Shown here piece by piece: positions 1 through 9,413 of a stretch of DNA of 45,040 nt (within the stretch, counting starts at the first letter, position 1; every line of letters begins with the position of its first letter). Where the stretch lies: contig JACRCZ010000122.1 of NCBI GenBank assembly GCA_016218765.1, positions 1 through 45,040 of the forward strand, given 5' to 3'. A program made the translations under genes and the position numbers. The stretch is from Deltaproteobacteria bacterium (GTDB taxonomy: Bacteria > Myxococcota_A > Polyangia > DRWM01 > JAAZOP01). The notes beneath the pieces were generated by a model. The model searched no databases and was not told the origin of the DNA. It saw only the letters and a program-made list of their open reading frames with translations.

Positions 1-2
1 AC

Positions 3-818
3 CTGGTCAACGAGGCGCCGCTCCTGGCCGCCCGGCGCGACAAGAAGTCCGTCGACATGGAGGATTTCGAGTCCGCCAAGGACAAGGTGCTGATGGGTAC
101 CGAGCGGCGCTCGATGATCATCAGCGACCGCGAGAAGCGGACGACCGCCTACCACGAGGCCGGACACACCATCGTCGCCCGCACGATTCCGGGCTCCGAT
201 CCCGTGCACAAGGTCACGATCATTCCTCGCGGCCGCGCGCTGGGGCTGACCCAGCAGCTTCCGACCGAGGATCGGCTGAACATTTCTCGCGAGTTCGCGC
301 TGAACCAGATCACGATCCTGATGGGCGGCCGCATCGCCGAGGAGCTCGTGCTCAAGCAGCAGACGACCGGTGCCGGGATGGACATCGAGCGCTCGACGGA
401 GCTGGCGCGCAAGATGGTCTGCGAGTGGGGCATGAGCGAGAAGCTCGGTCCGCTGGCCTTCGGCAAGAAGGAGGAGGCCATCTTCCTGGGACGCGAGATC
501 GCCCAGCACCAGGACTACAGCGAGCAGACGGCGATCGATATCGACAACGAGGTCAAGCGCATCGTGACCGAGTGCTACGAGCGGGCGCGCCGGGTGATCG
601 GCGAGAACCTCGACAAGCTGGAACGCGTCGCCCAGGCGCTGCTCGTTCACGAATCGCTGGACGGCGAGGACCTCGACGCGCTCTTCGCCGGCCGCGAGAT
701 CCCCAAGCGCTGGTCGAAGCCGCCGCAGGGCACGGCGACGGCGGACGCGACGGACGGGGAGAAGAAACCGTCGCCCGGCATCCTGCCCGGCCGGCCGCGC
801 GAGGTGCCCACGGGGTAG
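3..818 (+). CDS. ftsH: FtsH ATP-dependent zinc metalloprotease, C-terminal part
   Basis: This is the 3' end of a gene that begins before the window. FtsH is a membrane-anchored AAA+ protease that degrades misassembled membrane proteins and short-lived cytosolic proteins. The visible part starts in the [12 protein letters not shown] segment just after the AAA module. It then carries the [12 protein letters not shown] helix, the zinc motif HEAGH (bases 153-167) and the [10 protein letters not shown] segment whose aspartate is the usual third zinc ligand, so the whole M41 peptidase domain is present. The C-terminal tail is short and ends in a Pro/Gly-rich stretch. folP follows after 40 bases on the same strand. 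The family assignment is certain; only the AAA part lies outside the window. Confidence 0.97.
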   Translation: MVNEAPLLAARRDKKSVDMEDFESAKDKVLMGTERRSMIISDREKRTTAYHEAGHTIVARTIPGSDPVHKVTIIPRGRALGLTQQLPTEDRLNISREFALNQITILMGGRIAEELVLKQQTTGAGMDIERSTELARKMVCEWGMSEKLGPLAFGKKEEAIFLGREIAQHQDYSEQTAIDIDNEVKRIVTECYERARRVIGENLDKLERVAQALLVHESLDGEDLDALFAGREIPKRWSKPPQGTATADATDGEKKPSPGILPGRPREVPTG

Positions 819-858
819 GGCCGGGACGACCCGGGTCCGGTCCGGTGGAAAGCAGCCG

Positions 859-1740
859 ATGGCGGGAGAGGAGCGGGGGGCGCCGAGACTGGTCTTGCGC
901 GGTCGCGAGCTCGACCTGGCGCGACCGCTCGTGATGGGCATCGTCAACGTCACCCCCGATTCGTTCTCGGACGGCGGGCGGAACCTCGCTCCGGACGTCG
1001 CCGTCGCCCACGCGCTGCGTCTCGTGGAGGAGGGGGCCGACGTCCTCGACGTCGGCGGCGAATCGACCCGGCCGGGGAGCGACCCGGTGCCGGCGGAGGA
1101 GGAGCTGCGGCGCGTGCTGCCGGTCATCGCCGCGCTGTCGTCGCGGGTGGCCGTGCCGATCTCGATCGACACCACGAAGGCCGAGGTGGCGGAGCGCGCG
1201 GCGGCGGCGGGGGCGACGATGGCGAACGACGTCTCCGGGCTGCGCTTCGAGCCGGAGCTGGCGGACGTCGCGCGCCGGCGCGGGATGGCGCTGGTGCTCA
1301 TGCACTCGCGCGGCCGTCCCAAGGACATGCAGCAGTCGCCGTCCTACGCGGACACGGTGGGCGAGGTGATCGCCGAGCTGGGGGAGGCGCTGGAGCGGGC
1401 GCTGGCGCGCGGGGTGCCGCGCGAGGCCGTGATGGTCGACCCGGGCATCGGCTTCGCGAAGCGCCCGGAGGACAACCTCGCGCTGCTCGGCGCGATCCCG
1501 CGGCTGCGGGCGGCGCTGGGCCGTCCCGTGCTGGTCGGCCCGTCGCGCAAGGCCTTCCTCGGCGTCGTGACGGGCGCGCCGGTCGAGCGGCGGCTGCCGG
1601 GAACTCTTGCAGCCGTCGCCGTGGCGGTGTACTGCGGTGCCGAGATGGTGCGGGTGCACGACGTAGCGGAGGCGCGGCAGGCGGCGGACGTCGCGGCGGC
1701 GATCCGCGCCGGCCGTCCCGCGGGGGGCCGCGGTGCTTGA
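859..1740 (+). CDS. folP: Dihydropteroate synthase
   Basis: The enzyme condenses 6-hydroxymethyl-dihydropterin diphosphate with p-aminobenzoate in folate synthesis, in the cytosol. The 293-residue protein has the usual family length and all the landmark motifs in order: [14 protein letters not shown] near the N-terminus, [39 protein letters not shown] and the sulfonamide/pABA-loop motif GPSRKAFL, ending in VRVHDV. The ATG at 859 is preceded by a GGAAAG stretch. The stop overlaps the GTG start of the next gene by 8 bases, so folP and cdaA are probably translationally coupled. The order ftsH-folP-cdaA is a common arrangement. Confidence 0.96.
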   Translation: MAGEERGAPRLVLRGRELDLARPLVMGIVNVTPDSFSDGGRNLAPDVAVAHALRLVEEGADVLDVGGESTRPGSDPVPAEEELRRVLPVIAALSSRVAVPISIDTTKAEVAERAAAAGATMANDVSGLRFEPELADVARRRGMALVLMHSRGRPKDMQQSPSYADTVGEVIAELGEALERALARGVPREAVMVDPGIGFAKRPEDNLALLGAIPRLRAALGRPVLVGPSRKAFLGVVTGAPVERRLPGTLAAVAVAVYCGAEMVRVHDVAEARQAADVAAAIRAGRPAGGRGA

Positions 1741-2716
1741 GCTGCTGATCGAGCCGTTTCGCGGCGCCTCGCCGCTCGAGATCGTCTGGACGGTCGTCGA
1801 CGTCCTGCTCGTCTCCGCTCTCGTCTACTGGGCGCTGCTCCTGGTCCGCGGCACGTCGTCGCTGCGTGTCGCCATCGGCTTCATCGTCATCTGGGCCGTC
1901 TTCGTGCTCTCCGACCGCCTGCAGCTCCGGACGCTGCACCGCACGTTCGACGCGCTCTTCTCCACGCTCTCCCCGCTCGTCGTGTTCATGATCGTCCTCT
2001 TCCAGGACGACATCCGGCGCGGGCTCTCGCGCATGACCCGCTGGCGCCGCCTGACCCGCATCCAGGAGGCGGAGACGATCGATCACGTCGTCGGCGCCTG
2101 CGACGCGCTGGCCAAGGAGCACATCGGCGCCATCATCGTCTTCGAGGGCGAGGCGATGGTCGAGCCGTTCACGCAGAGCGGCACGTCGATCGACGCCGCC
2201 GTCTCCAAGGAGCTGCTCTACTCCCTGTTCGTCCCGGCGTTCCGCAACCCGACCCACGACGGGGCCGTGATCATCAAGAACCTGCGCATCGCGAGGGCGG
2301 GCGCGTTCCTGCCCAGCACCAAGGCGACCGACCTCGCCGTCGAGCTCGGCACCCGCCACCGCGCGGGGATCGGCATCACCGAGGTCACCGACGCGGTGAG
2401 CATCGTGGTCTCCGAGGAACGCGGCGCGATCTCCTACTGCGAGGACGGCGCCATCACGCTCGACGTCACCGCGATCGAGCTGCGCGAAATCCTGCGCCAG
2501 CGCCTCGAGCACGGCGTCCGCGCGGGCCGCGGGCTCCTGCAGCGCCTGTTCGGCCGGCGCGACACCTCGCGCGTCGACCGCCCCTCGCAGGTCGGCCGGC
2601 AGACCATCCGCCCCAGCCAGACGGCCCAGGGGGGCGGGGCGCCCGGCGAGCCGGGCGCGGGCGGCGAATCCGGCGGGAAGCGCGACTCCGGCTCCCGCCC
2701 GTCGGCGGAGGGCTGA
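1733..2716 (+). CDS. cdaA: Diadenylate cyclase CdaA (DisA_N domain, membrane-bound)
   Basis: It makes the second messenger c-di-AMP from two ATP at the cytoplasmic membrane. The first ~95 residues hold three hydrophobic segments, as in CdaA. The DAC domain follows, with the IGAIIVFE strand, the catalytic DGAVII motif and the RHRAGIGITEVTDA / IVVSEERGAIS region that binds ATP. Residues after ~275 are a low-complexity Gly/Pro/Arg tail not typical of the core family. The start is GTG, inside the end of folP. The partner gene cdaR follows 2 bases after the stop. I expect a canonical active cyclase. Confidence 0.95.
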   Translation: MLELLIEPFRGASPLEIVWTVVDVLLVSALVYWALLLVRGTSSLRVAIGFIVIWAVFVLSDRLQLRTLHRTFDALFSTLSPLVVFMIVLFQDDIRRGLSRMTRWRRLTRIQEAETIDHVVGACDALAKEHIGAIIVFEGEAMVEPFTQSGTSIDAAVSKELLYSLFVPAFRNPTHDGAVIIKNLRIARAGAFLPSTKATDLAVELGTRHRAGIGITEVTDAVSIVVSEERGAISYCEDGAITLDVTAIELREILRQRLEHGVRAGRGLLQRLFGRRDTSRVDRPSQVGRQTIRPSQTAQGGGAPGEPGAGGESGGKRDSGSRPSAEG

Positions 2717-2718
2717 CG

Positions 2719-3810
2719 ATGCCGATCGGACCGCCCGGGTTCCTCCGCCGCGCGCTGACCCAGCACCTGGAGCTGAAGTTCCTGGCGCTCATCATCGGCC
2801 TCGTCATCTTCTACTCGCGCGAGCGGGAGGAGTCCGGCGAGCGGACGCTGCAGGTCGACCTGATGATGATCGGCCAGGAGTCGGCCGGCGACCTCGTGCG
2901 CGTGTCCGCGCTCCCGGCGAAGATCGAAATCGCCGTGCGGGGTCCGGTCGGCGCCGTCGCCGCGCTGCGCGCGGAGCAGGTGGGCCCGGTGGCGATCGCG
3001 GTCGAGGAGGCCGTGGCCCAGGGCCGCATCGACCTGCGGCGGGGGATGTTCAACCTCCCGGACGGGGTCCGCCTCCTGTGGGCCTCGCCCTCGGCGATCG
3101 AGTTCCGCTTCGAGAAGCGCCTGGTGAAGACCGTGCCGGTCGTCCCCAAGCTGGGGCCGACCGATCCCGACACGGCCGTCGACCCCGAGGGTGCGACGGT
3201 GGAGCCGCCGCAGGTCACGCTGACCGGTCCCGAGTCGGCGGTGGCCCCGATCGCGGAGATCTCCACCGCCACCGTGTCGCTCGACGGCCAGGGGCCGGGC
3301 ACGTTCGTGGAGAACGTGCGGTTCCTCGTGCCCGAGGACGGCCGCGTGTCGGTTTCGGCGGAGCGCGGGCGCGTGCGGGTCGGCCTCTTGCCAGACATCG
3401 TGGAGTCCGAGCGCACGGGCGTGCCGGTGATGGTGGTCAAGGGGACGGACTTCGAGCCGTTCGGGACGCTCACCTACGGCGCCACCGGGCTGCGCGCGAG
3501 CGTCCGGGTCCGGGGGCTGCGTCGCGTCCTGGAGGCGCTCGGCAACGACGAGATCCGGCTCTTCGCGCGGGCCGTCCGCGGCGCGTTCGTCGATGTCGAT
3601 GGGAACGGCGTGGCCGAGGCGGTGGTCCCGATCGAGGCCGAGAAGCGGTCCGACCTCTGGTCGGTCGTGGCGATCGAGCCGGGGGTGCTGGAGATGACGT
3701 GGACGCCGCCCCCGCCTCCCGAGCCTCCGCCGCTCCCGCCCGGCGGGCCGATCGAAGGGACGGCGGATCCCGCCGCCGCGCCGGTTCCCGGCCGGCCCTG
3801 GACCCCCTGA
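2719..3810 (+). CDS. cdaR: CdaR-like YbbR-domain regulator of diadenylate cyclase
   Basis: CdaR proteins are single-pass membrane proteins whose extracytoplasmic YbbR repeats bind or modulate CdaA. The N-terminus has one hydrophobic helix (LKFLALIIGLVIFYSRE, residues ~15-32). It is followed by beta-rich repeats with the YbbR-like pattern of short strands ending in Gly-Pro turns (VRGPVGAVAAL, VTLTGPESAV). The last ~30 residues are very proline-rich. It starts 2 bases after cdaA. In most genomes glmM comes next; here a convergent unrelated gene ends only 15 bases downstream, so the operon stops at cdaR. Confidence 0.88.
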   Translation: MPIGPPGFLRRALTQHLELKFLALIIGLVIFYSREREESGERTLQVDLMMIGQESAGDLVRVSALPAKIEIAVRGPVGAVAALRAEQVGPVAIAVEEAVAQGRIDLRRGMFNLPDGVRLLWASPSAIEFRFEKRLVKTVPVVPKLGPTDPDTAVDPEGATVEPPQVTLTGPESAVAPIAEISTATVSLDGQGPGTFVENVRFLVPEDGRVSVSAERGRVRVGLLPDIVESERTGVPVMVVKGTDFEPFGTLTYGATGLRASVRVRGLRRVLEALGNDEIRLFARAVRGAFVDVDGNGVAEAVVPIEAEKRSDLWSVVAIEPGVLEMTWTPPPPPEPPPLPPGGPIEGTADPAAAPVPGRPWTP

Positions 3811-3825
3811 CGGGTCGAGCGCGTT

Positions 3826-6303
3826 CTAGGATCGCCGGCGGCGGGCGAGGAGGACGCCCGTGCCGAGGAGGAGCAGCAGGCCGCCCAGGGCGCCGGAGGT
3901 TCGGCCGGCGCGGCAGCCGCAGCCCCCGCCTTCGTCGCTCGTGCAGACGCACTGGAGGTCGGCGCCCTCGCCGCGGCACTCGCCCCCGGGCCGGCCGGCG
4001 GCCCGGCAGCGCTCGGCGCAATCGACCGGCTCGCAGGCGAGGCCGCCGTCGCCGACGGCTTCCCCGTCGCCGACGGCGTCGGCAACCTCTTCCGGGACGT
4101 CCTCGGGGCCGTCACCGCCGCCGTCGCCCGCGTCCGGGTCGTCGCCGATGCACGGGACGTCCGGCGTACTGTCGTTGTAGCGCAGCGCGATCTCCTGCAT
4201 CTGCATCTGGCCCGAGCCGGTGTTGGCGATCATCGCCCAGTAGTCGCCCGCCTCCAGCTCGCCGGCCTCGCAGTACACCGCCTCGTATTCGCCGTCGGCG
4301 ACCTCGGTCGCCGCGATCGCGAGATCGGAGTTGTCGCGGACGGTGGTGCCGGCGTAGGTGAACCGGAGCCGCTCCGTGCCCTTCTTGAACAGGACGAAGG
4401 GCGCGATCGAGCCGCCCATGAGGCCGCCGGCGGCGGCGCCGAAAGAGAGGCGCACCTGGCGCTGCCCGGCCGGGATGGCGACGTGGAACATCATGTAGCC
4501 GGGAACGTAGGGGCCGAGCCCGACGCTGCCGGTGCCCTCGCCGATGAGCTGGGGGTGCGGTGCGCGTCCGCCCTCGATGGCGCGGACGCAGCCCACGATG
4601 TTGCGGCGCTCGAACTCGGCCTGCGCCCCGGCGGCGGTCGCCGCGTCGACCTGCGCCTCGATCTCGGCCAGCGTGTCGCGCACGGCGACCGCGAAGTCGG
4701 CCTGGGAGGTGAGCGAGACCATGGCGTCGTAGTACGGCTGGACGATCGGGTCGCCGTACAGGTCGTACAGCTCCCACGCCGCGCTGGCCCACGGCTGCGA
4801 GTCCTCGTGCACCTCGCCGATCATGTCGTCCGGGCAGCGCTTGTCGTTCTCAAGGGTGCGGATCATGCCGCCGGGGGCGAGGCCCGCGCCGGCGTACTCG
4901 CCCATGCCGGAGTTCCCGGTGAGGAACATGGCGAAGACGTCCGCGTAGCCCTCGTTGAGCGCGCCGGGGCCGATGTCCAGTCCCTGGTCGTCGATCGTCG
5001 CGGCCTCGAGACCCGAGGTCGAGTCGATCACTGCATGGGTGAACTCGTGGTACACGATGTCGCCGTCGTACGAGAAATCGCTGCGCGTGCCCTGTCCGAA
5101 GACGATGGAATCGCTGTCGCGCGGGATGAACATGCCGGAGTCCCCGGCGGGCATGAACATGGCGTTGTCCAGCGGATACAGCTCGCCGTTGGGGTTGGTG
5201 AGGTTCGCGACGTCGAATCCGGTCGCCAGGTTCACCGGGATGCGGAAGTTGACCGACGCGCGCAGCGGGACCTCGTTCAGCCGGTCGAAGCCGAGCGTCC
5301 GGTAGAAGTCGTAGACCTTGTTGGCGTGATAGAACATCGCGGCCTCGGCGAACAGATCCTCGGGCGCCGTGTCGTCGTTGTCGGTGTACAGGAAGTCGTG
5401 CGCCGCGTCTCCCTGCGCGACCTGCGCCTCGGTGCAGATGTGGACGTTGAGCGTGAAGCCCATGTACGTCAGCGGGGTCAGCTCGTGCCGGTCGACGCAG
5501 ATGCGCGACAGGATCAGCTCGCCGGTCAGGGAGTACGGGTCCTCGGTCCAGGGCGGCAGGTCGTCGAGCGTGACCTGGACCGCGGTCGGGGTCATCACCG
5601 GATTCTGCTCGAACACGGTCGCGAGGCGGTCGAGCCAGACGCGGTTGCGCGACGCCAGGACCCGGCCGGAGCGGGCATCGACCCAGGTGACCCAGTTCGC
5701 CAGGAGCGCCGGCACGCGTCCGGTCTCGACCTGCCAGGCCAGCCGGGCCTCGCCGCCCATCGGCAGGTACACCAGTCCCGCCCAAAGCTCGTCCGAGTCC
5801 GCCGGCGCGGCGACGTGCGGGAGGTCCAGCGCGGTCGCCGCCGCGGCGGCGGAGCCCAGCAGCGGCTCCGGGGGATCGACCCGGGTGAACGGCTGCAGGC
5901 CGGAGTTGACGACGCGCAGGATGCCGTCCCGGTCGAAGCGCAGCGTGACCTCGCCGCCGACGACCGGGATGCCGCCGATCCGTGCGCGGTAGCGCAGCAC
6001 CGCGCCCGACGACAGCGGCAGCTCGCGCTCGACTCCGAGCGCGGTGCCCGCGTCCAGGCCGAGGGCGGCGGCGTGCCGGGCGAGGAACTCGCGCCCCGCG
6101 GCCCGCAGGTCGGCGGCCGGCGCAACGGTCAGCCGGCCCGCCAGGAAGCGCAGGACGGGTTGCCCCTCCGCCTCCAGGTAGCTAAGCTGTGGTCCGGCGA
6201 TCGCGCGCAGCTCGGCCAGCGATTCGTCGGGGCTGTCGGCCGGGGCGTTGCGGATGGTCGCGACGGCGAGCAGGACGGCGAGGACGGCGGCGGTTGTTTT
6301 CAT
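3826..6303 (-). CDS. Secreted gluzincin metalloprotease with FTP/PepSY propeptide and MYXO-CTERM-like tail
   Basis: This 825-residue exported zinc protease starts at the ATG at 6303, because GGAGGAAGG lies just upstream and a good signal peptide (MKTTAAVLAVLLAVATIRNA) follows; longer reading frames lack these. Residues ~30-215 resemble the fungalysin/thermolysin propeptide (FTP then PepSY). The catalytic motif HEFTHAV is at ~419 and the third ligand lies in ALNEGYADVFA at ~450, as in M4/M36 gluzincins. A beta-sandwich-like domain comes next, then an acidic Asp/Gly-rich linker. The cysteine-rich C-terminus ends in GCGCRAG, a hydrophobic helix and an arginine cluster, which is the MYXO-CTERM sorting pattern. 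M36-like is my best subfamily guess. The protein is probably surface anchored. Confidence 0.88.
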   Translation of the reverse strand: MKTTAAVLAVLLAVATIRNAPADSPDESLAELRAIAGPQLSYLEAEGQPVLRFLAGRLTVAPAADLRAAGREFLARHAAALGLDAGTALGVERELPLSSGAVLRYRARIGGIPVVGGEVTLRFDRDGILRVVNSGLQPFTRVDPPEPLLGSAAAAATALDLPHVAAPADSDELWAGLVYLPMGGEARLAWQVETGRVPALLANWVTWVDARSGRVLASRNRVWLDRLATVFEQNPVMTPTAVQVTLDDLPPWTEDPYSLTGELILSRICVDRHELTPLTYMGFTLNVHICTEAQVAQGDAAHDFLYTDNDDTAPEDLFAEAAMFYHANKVYDFYRTLGFDRLNEVPLRASVNFRIPVNLATGFDVANLTNPNGELYPLDNAMFMPAGDSGMFIPRDSDSIVFGQGTRSDFSYDGDIVYHEFTHAVIDSTSGLEAATIDDQGLDIGPGALNEGYADVFAMFLTGNSGMGEYAGAGLAPGGMIRTLENDKRCPDDMIGEVHEDSQPWASAAWELYDLYGDPIVQPYYDAMVSLTSQADFAVAVRDTLAEIEAQVDAATAAGAQAEFERRNIVGCVRAIEGGRAPHPQLIGEGTGSVGLGPYVPGYMMFHVAIPAGQRQVRLSFGAAAGGLMGGSIAPFVLFKKGTERLRFTYAGTTVRDNSDLAIAATEVADGEYEAVYCEAGELEAGDYWAMIANTGSGQMQMQEIALRYNDSTPDVPCIGDDPDAGDGGGDGPEDVPEEVADAVGDGEAVGDGGLACEPVDCAERCRAAGRPGGECRGEGADLQCVCTSDEGGGCGCRAGRTSGALGGLLLLLGTGVLLARRRRS

Positions 6304-8206
6304 GACCTTCCTCCAGGGCGTAACGGACGCGCAGGCAGTCTGCGGTGGGCGGCGGGCCGCGTCAAGGGGCGTCCCTCCGGGGCGCGGGGCGCGACCCCGC
6401 CGCGTCCTCGCGCCGGTCCTGCTCCTCGCGTGGCTCGGGTGCGCCGATCCGGGCTCCACCGGCCGGGAGTGCGTCCCGCAGTGCGCGCCGACGTTCCAGC
6501 AGTGCCGGGACGGGGCGTGCGTCGACGTCTGCTCGGGTCCGTGCCCCGCAGGCTACCACTGCAACTTCGACGTGGGCGGCTGCGTCTCCGACCGCGACGC
6601 CGGCCCCGACGACTTCGGGCCGCCCTGCGACTCCGATCGCGACGGCGACTTCCTGCCCGACTCCATGGAAGGGGAGGGCGATCCCGACGGCGACACCGTC
6701 CCGAACGCCGACGACGAGGACGCCGACGGGGACACGATCTACGACCTCGAGGAGGCCGGCGACGAGGTCTGCGGCACGTACGCCCTGGACACCGACGCCG
6801 ACACCATCCCCGACTACCTCGATCTCGACAGCGACGAGGACGGCGTCGCCGACGCCGTCGAGGCGGGCGACGACCGGCCGGAGACGCATCCCCGCGACAC
6901 CGACGACTGGGGCGCGCCCGACTGCCGCGACACCGACAGCGACAACGACGGGCTGAACGACGCGCAAGAGCGGGTCTTCGGCAGCGATCGGGTCGTCGTG
7001 GATTCCGACGACGACGGCTGGACGGACTTCGAGGAATGGGGGGCCGGCACCGACCCGCTCGACTCGGCCTCCGTCGTCCCCGCGGAGGTGCGGGTGGAGC
7101 GCGTGCCGTACGACTCGACGTCCGTGCGCCGCCAGTTCGTGTTCACGATCGACTTCAAGAGCATCGATGTCGCGTTGCTCCTGGGCTGTTCGAGCGGCAC
7201 GGCGCCGGCGCTGGCCGACCTGGCGGCCGGCTTCGGGACCGAGGTCAAGGGCCGGCTCCTGGCGGGCTTCCCGCGGCTGCAGCTCGGCGTCGTCCTCCTG
7301 GGCGACGGTCCGCGCCTGCTGGCCAAGACCGGCTCGCCCGTCGCCCGACTGCTGGCGGGAACGGCGGAGCCGGCGCTGTGGAGCGCGGCGCTCGAGCGGC
7401 TGCCCGAGTGCGGGGACGGAGCCTGCGCGCCGCTCGTCCCGGAGGCGATTGCCGAGCTGGCGGACGGGAGGCCGCTGCCGGGCGCGGTGCCGCCGCCGCC
7501 CTGTCCGGCGGGGACGTTCGGGTTGACCTGTCTGCGGCCGGGGACGCTGCCGCTCGCGCTGCTGGTGACGGACGACGTGCGGGCGGCGGGGGGGGACGAG
7601 CCCTCGGGTGCGCGGTCGCAGACTGCCGCGCGGGCGGCCTTCGTCGAGGGGCTCGGGGGTCGGGTGGTACCGGTCCATGTCGGCGCCGACGACTCGGCGG
7701 CCGACGCGTTCCGGTCGTTCGCGCAGCAGTTCGGGGCCATCGGTCCGGAGGGCGTGCCGCTGGTCGTGCGGGCCGGGGAGGGCGGCGCTGCCGGGGCGGC
7801 GGCGGTGGCCGAGGCGGTCGACATGGCGGCGCGCCGCATCCAGTACGACGTGGAGCTGGCGGCGGTCGACCTGCCGGACGACCCGCCGGCCGTCGACCCT
7901 GCGCGCGAGGTCGACGCGTCGCAGTTCGTGATCTACGTCGACGCGTATCGTCACGCCCCGGCGCCGGGATTCAGCGCGGTCGAGTCGGTGGCCTACCAGA
8001 GCGGCGCCACGTTCTACGGCGCGTTGCGCGGCGTGGAGGTCTCGTACCGCGTCTACTACCGCAACGGCACGCTGCAGGCCGTGCTCGACGGCCGCCGCTA
8101 CCGCGCGCGACTGGTCGGCCGCACGCTGGAGGGCGTCGAGATCGCCTCGTGGGAGATCGTGTTCCTCGTCGCCGCACGTGTCGGCGACGTGGCCGACGGA
8201 CGGTAG
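6302..8206 (+). CDS. Lipoprotein with thrombospondin-3-like Ca repeats and degenerate VWA-like domain
   Basis: The function is unknown. The protein has a hydrophobic stretch ending in a lipobox (LLLAWLGC) and then a small cysteine-rich region (CVPQCAP, CSGPCPAGYHC). An Asp-rich array of type-3-like Ca-binding repeats (DSDRDGD, DPDGD, DTDAD, DSDNDG, DSDDDG) covers residues ~100-265. The rest resembles a von Willebrand A fold in its strand order, but the place of the DxSxS metal site reads LLGCSSGTAP, so MIDAS is not intact. The start is uncertain: the ATG at 6302 shares a CATG with the divergent protease gene, puts the lipobox Cys at residue 47, and no ATG/GTG/TTG occurs in frame between it and the lipobox. 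An upstream TTG or ATG inside the protease gene is possible. Confidence 0.72.
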   Translation: MTFLQGVTDAQAVCGGRRAASRGVPPGRGARPRRVLAPVLLLAWLGCADPGSTGRECVPQCAPTFQQCRDGACVDVCSGPCPAGYHCNFDVGGCVSDRDAGPDDFGPPCDSDRDGDFLPDSMEGEGDPDGDTVPNADDEDADGDTIYDLEEAGDEVCGTYALDTDADTIPDYLDLDSDEDGVADAVEAGDDRPETHPRDTDDWGAPDCRDTDSDNDGLNDAQERVFGSDRVVVDSDDDGWTDFEEWGAGTDPLDSASVVPAEVRVERVPYDSTSVRRQFVFTIDFKSIDVALLLGCSSGTAPALADLAAGFGTEVKGRLLAGFPRLQLGVVLLGDGPRLLAKTGSPVARLLAGTAEPALWSAALERLPECGDGACAPLVPEAIAELADGRPLPGAVPPPPCPAGTFGLTCLRPGTLPLALLVTDDVRAAGGDEPSGARSQTAARAAFVEGLGGRVVPVHVGADDSAADAFRSFAQQFGAIGPEGVPLVVRAGEGGAAGAAAVAEAVDMAARRIQYDVELAAVDLPDDPPAVDPAREVDASQFVIYVDAYRHAPAPGFSAVESVAYQSGATFYGALRGVEVSYRVYYRNGTLQAVLDGRRYRARLVGRTLEGVEIASWEIVFLVAARVGDVADGR

Positions 8207-8236
8207 ACGGCTCCCGGGCCGGCCGGGGGAAGGGGC

Positions 8237-9178
8237 TCACTCGCCGGTGAGGCTGGTCGAATCGCCCGTGCCGGCGATGACGCTCAGCAGGCGGTTGACG
8301 AACAGCGGGGCGACGCGGGCGGCGAAGGCGCCGTTGGGGTGCGAGTCGTCCGGGGACGCCGCGTTGGCGTCGAGCAGCACGTTGCCGCCTTCGGTTTCCA
8401 GCTCGAAGAAGTCCCAGACGAAGATGTTGTCGCCGGGCTCGTCCCACGCCGTCTTGACCCAGGTGAAGAACTCGCGCGACCGCGCCGCCTGTTCGGGCGT
8501 CGTGCCGGCCGCGGTCAGCGCGGCGCCGGTCCACACGAGGAAGCGGTTGGCGGGGAAGTCGTGCAGCCTGGCCTTCAGCGCGTCGTACTGGAGCCGGTAG
8601 TTCTCCAGGCTTTTCGTCGGCGACGCCACGTCCGGCGAGCCCGTGTCCGCCTCGATGCCGCTCACGGGGAAGCAGTGTTTGAACACGATCACCGCGTACT
8701 CCGCCGTGAGGATCTCCAAGGTCGGCTCGGTCAGGTACGGATCGGGTCCGGCGTGGTCCACCCAGATGTTCCAGTAGTCGTAGGGGTAGTTCTCCCAGGG
8801 ATACGGATCGCCGGACGGGAACGCGCGCTCGGTGATCGCGTAGCTCGTCCCGTCCGCGTCGTTGGCCGCCGCGACGGCCGCGGCGACGCCGCCGTCCCAG
8901 ATCACGCCGCCGGTCGAGTGATGGAGGTAGACGATCCGCGCGTCGTCGGGCAGCGGGTCGCCGGGCGCGACGTCCGCCGTTCCGGAATCGTCCGTCATGT
9001 CCGCGGTTCCCGCATCGTCGGCGGCGTCCGGCGGAGCGCCGTCGTCCGCCGGGGGCGCGTCGGATGTCGTGTCGGCGGAGTCGGCGCCGCCGTCGTCGGG
9101 CCGGGTGTCCCCGGGCTCGTCGTCGCACGCGGCGGTCACCCATGCCAGGCCACACAAGACCGGAACGCACCACTTCAT
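8237..9178 (-). CDS. Putative SGNH-hydrolase-like lipoprotein
   Basis: This 313-residue exported protein starts at the ATG at 9178, with GGAAGGAGG upstream. The signal peptide ends at a Cys (VTAAC), followed by a ~50-residue Asp/Ala/Pro linker of the kind that holds lipoproteins off the membrane. The folded part begins with [10 protein letters not shown], where a Ser in a glycine-containing turn follows the first strand. It ends with [15 protein letters not shown], which looks like the Asp-x-x-His block of SGNH/GDSL hydrolases. A central [10 protein letters not shown] strand fits the same fold. I infer an esterase-like fold; the substrate is unknown and activity is unproven. It converges with the VWA-like gene 30 bases away. 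Confidence 0.65.
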   Translation of the reverse strand: MKWCVPVLCGLAWVTAACDDEPGDTRPDDGGADSADTTSDAPPADDGAPPDAADDAGTADMTDDSGTADVAPGDPLPDDARIVYLHHSTGGVIWDGGVAAAVAAANDADGTSYAITERAFPSGDPYPWENYPYDYWNIWVDHAGPDPYLTEPTLEILTAEYAVIVFKHCFPVSGIEADTGSPDVASPTKSLENYRLQYDALKARLHDFPANRFLVWTGAALTAAGTTPEQAARSREFFTWVKTAWDEPGDNIFVWDFFELETEGGNVLLDANAASPDDSHPNGAFAARVAPLFVNRLLSVIAGTGDSTSLTGE

Positions 9179-9248
9179 CGCGGCCTCCTTCCGTCGAGCG
9201 TCGACGTCGATCGGAACAGTAGCAGACCCGTCCGGTTCGCGCCAACCG

Positions 9249-9345
9249 CCCCGCACTCCCCGCACTCCCCGCACTTCCCGCACTTCCCCCCGCACTTCCC
9301 GCACTTCCCCCCGCACTTCCCGCACTTCCCCCCGCACTCCCCGCG
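9249..9345. repeat. Tandem CCGCACTTC / CCGCACTCC repeats in a divergent intergenic region
   Basis: About ten consecutive copies of a 9-10 base unit (CCGCACTTC or CCGCACTCC) are arranged partly as 21-base double units separated by CC. They lie between the divergent starts at 9178 and 9414, so they sit in or near both promoters. The complementary motif recurs inside a coding region at 33721-33795. Confidence 0.9.
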
Positions 9346-9413
9346 ACCTTCCCTCCGTTTGCCGCGCGGTCCACCGTATGTCATGCTCTCTGTGCGGACG
9401 GGTGGAGGGTGCG

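Noticed and set aside
4483..8250. Very long plus-strand open frame (1255 codons) running through the metalloprotease gene and beyond
   Set aside because: It is the antisense of the protease gene and another frame of the lipoprotein; the composition is Arg/Ala/Gly-rich with no motifs, as expected from high GC with few stop codons.
9249..9345. CRISPR array
   Set aside because: The units are 9-21 bases with no unique spacers; simple tandem repeats.
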